In this document: positions 63,798 to 64,000 of the stretch, one piece after another
How the letters are laid out: every line of letters starts with the position of its first letter
How positions within the stretch are numbered: the first letter of the stretch is position 1
Source of the DNA: JACMQX01 sp044225675
GTDB taxonomy: Bacteria > Pseudomonadota > Gammaproteobacteria > Burkholderiales > Burkholderiaceae_C
NCBI GenBank assembly: GCA_044225675.1
Contig: JBGAIH010000004.1
Location: 124,001 to 188,000, forward strand
DNA length: 64,000 bases
Direction of reading: 5' to 3'
Program-made: the position numbers and the translations under genes
The notes under the pieces: model-generated
What the model was told of the DNA's origin: nothing
Database searches by the model: none
Seen by the model: only the letters and a program-made list of their open reading frames with translations

Positions 63798-64000
63798 TCA
63801 GACCTCTGGCGTCGTCGTCTCGGCAGGCGCGCCCAACGACTGCGAATCGGACCCGCGCCTTGAAGCCGCCGCACCCACCGGCGCTTCGGCATCGTCGTCT
63901 GTCCCGAGCAGCGGCGACATGTCCCGCTGCTCGGACTCGTCGGGTCCGAGGGACGGGGAGGGCGGTCTTGAGTCGCTGCGACGTGACGGCGCGTCGAGTT
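63798..64000 (-). CDS. C-terminal part of an unidentified protein (runs off the right edge)
   Basis: An open minus-strand frame enters at the right edge and ends at TGA 63800-63798 (about 67 codons). The sequence is low-complexity and acidic (PDESEQRDMSPLLGTDDDAE, then SLGAPAETTTPEV), so it could be a disordered C-terminal tail. I recognise no family. It might equally be a chance open frame in GC-rich DNA. Confidence 0.35.
   Translation of the reverse strand, partial: LDAPSRRSDSRPPSPSLGPDESEQRDMSPLLGTDDDAEAPVGAAASRRGSDSQSLGAPAETTTPEV

Overview
The window is a GC-rich chromosomal segment of a betaproteobacterium, most likely Burkholderiales/Comamonadaceae (Variovorax-like). This rests on the aerobic benzoyl-CoA (box) genes, a Bug-type solute receptor, the lpxK-trm112-kdsB-adk and cspD/clpS/clpA gene orders, and LexA and SodB sequences typical of that family. 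Coding density is high. There are no rRNA genes, insertion sequences or CRISPR arrays. Everything is read from sequence alone.

Layout. 1-5.4 kb (leftward): a benzoate uptake and activation operon, with a flavodoxin, benzoate-CoA ligase, branched-chain-type ABC receptor, LysE-family exporter and LivH/LivM permeases. 5.4-9.6 kb (rightward): boxR, boxC and boxB, divergent from the first operon across a short operator region. boxA is not in the window. 9.7-13.8 kb: DUF488, an exported protein, a PhoX-like protein, tRNA-Arg(TCT), tRNA-Pro(TGG) and a hypothetical gene. 13.9-19.5 kb (leftward): a fatty or aryl acyl-CoA catabolic block (acyl-CoA dehydrogenase, phosphotransferase, Crp-like regulator, enoyl-CoA hydratase, 3-hydroxyacyl-CoA dehydrogenase). 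19.6-29 kb: FimV-like protein, MFS transporter, hydroxyacid dehydrogenase, DUF1993, a short LexA, asparaginase, two small envelope proteins and adk. 29-41.3 kb: housekeeping genes (kdsB, trm112, lpxK, exbD, exbB, xseA, sodB, icd, cspD-like, clpS, clpA, panE).

41.4-52.2 kb is an accessory catabolic island: a Bug receptor, an NtaA/DszA-type flavin monooxygenase, an acyl-CoA ligase, a citryl-CoA-lyase-like enzyme and a flavin reductase fused to an FCD domain, all rightward. An HMG-CoA-lyase-like enzyme and a class III CoA-transferase run leftward, followed by a PrpR-type sigma-54 activator. Both arms have sigma-54 -24/-12 promoters preceded at about 90-100 bp by paired GTTTCA motifs in the same orientation. 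I infer one regulon for an unidentified carboxylate, probably nitrogen- or sulfur-substituted. This is the best candidate for an undescribed system.

52.2-63.6 kb (leftward): an ion antiporter, then a pyrimidine salvage and catabolism block (cytosine deaminase, BMP-type nucleoside ABC transporter, upp, and URC4- and URC1-like genes of the reductase-independent uracil pathway), interrupted by a BrnT/BrnA toxin-antitoxin pair. The right edge holds a MerR-like gene remnant and the end of an unidentified gene.

The most striking single gene is lexA (25289-25849). It keeps the DNA-binding domain and the Ser/Lys dyad but lacks the segment that holds the Ala-Gly self-cleavage site, while its own promoter region still carries two good LexA boxes.
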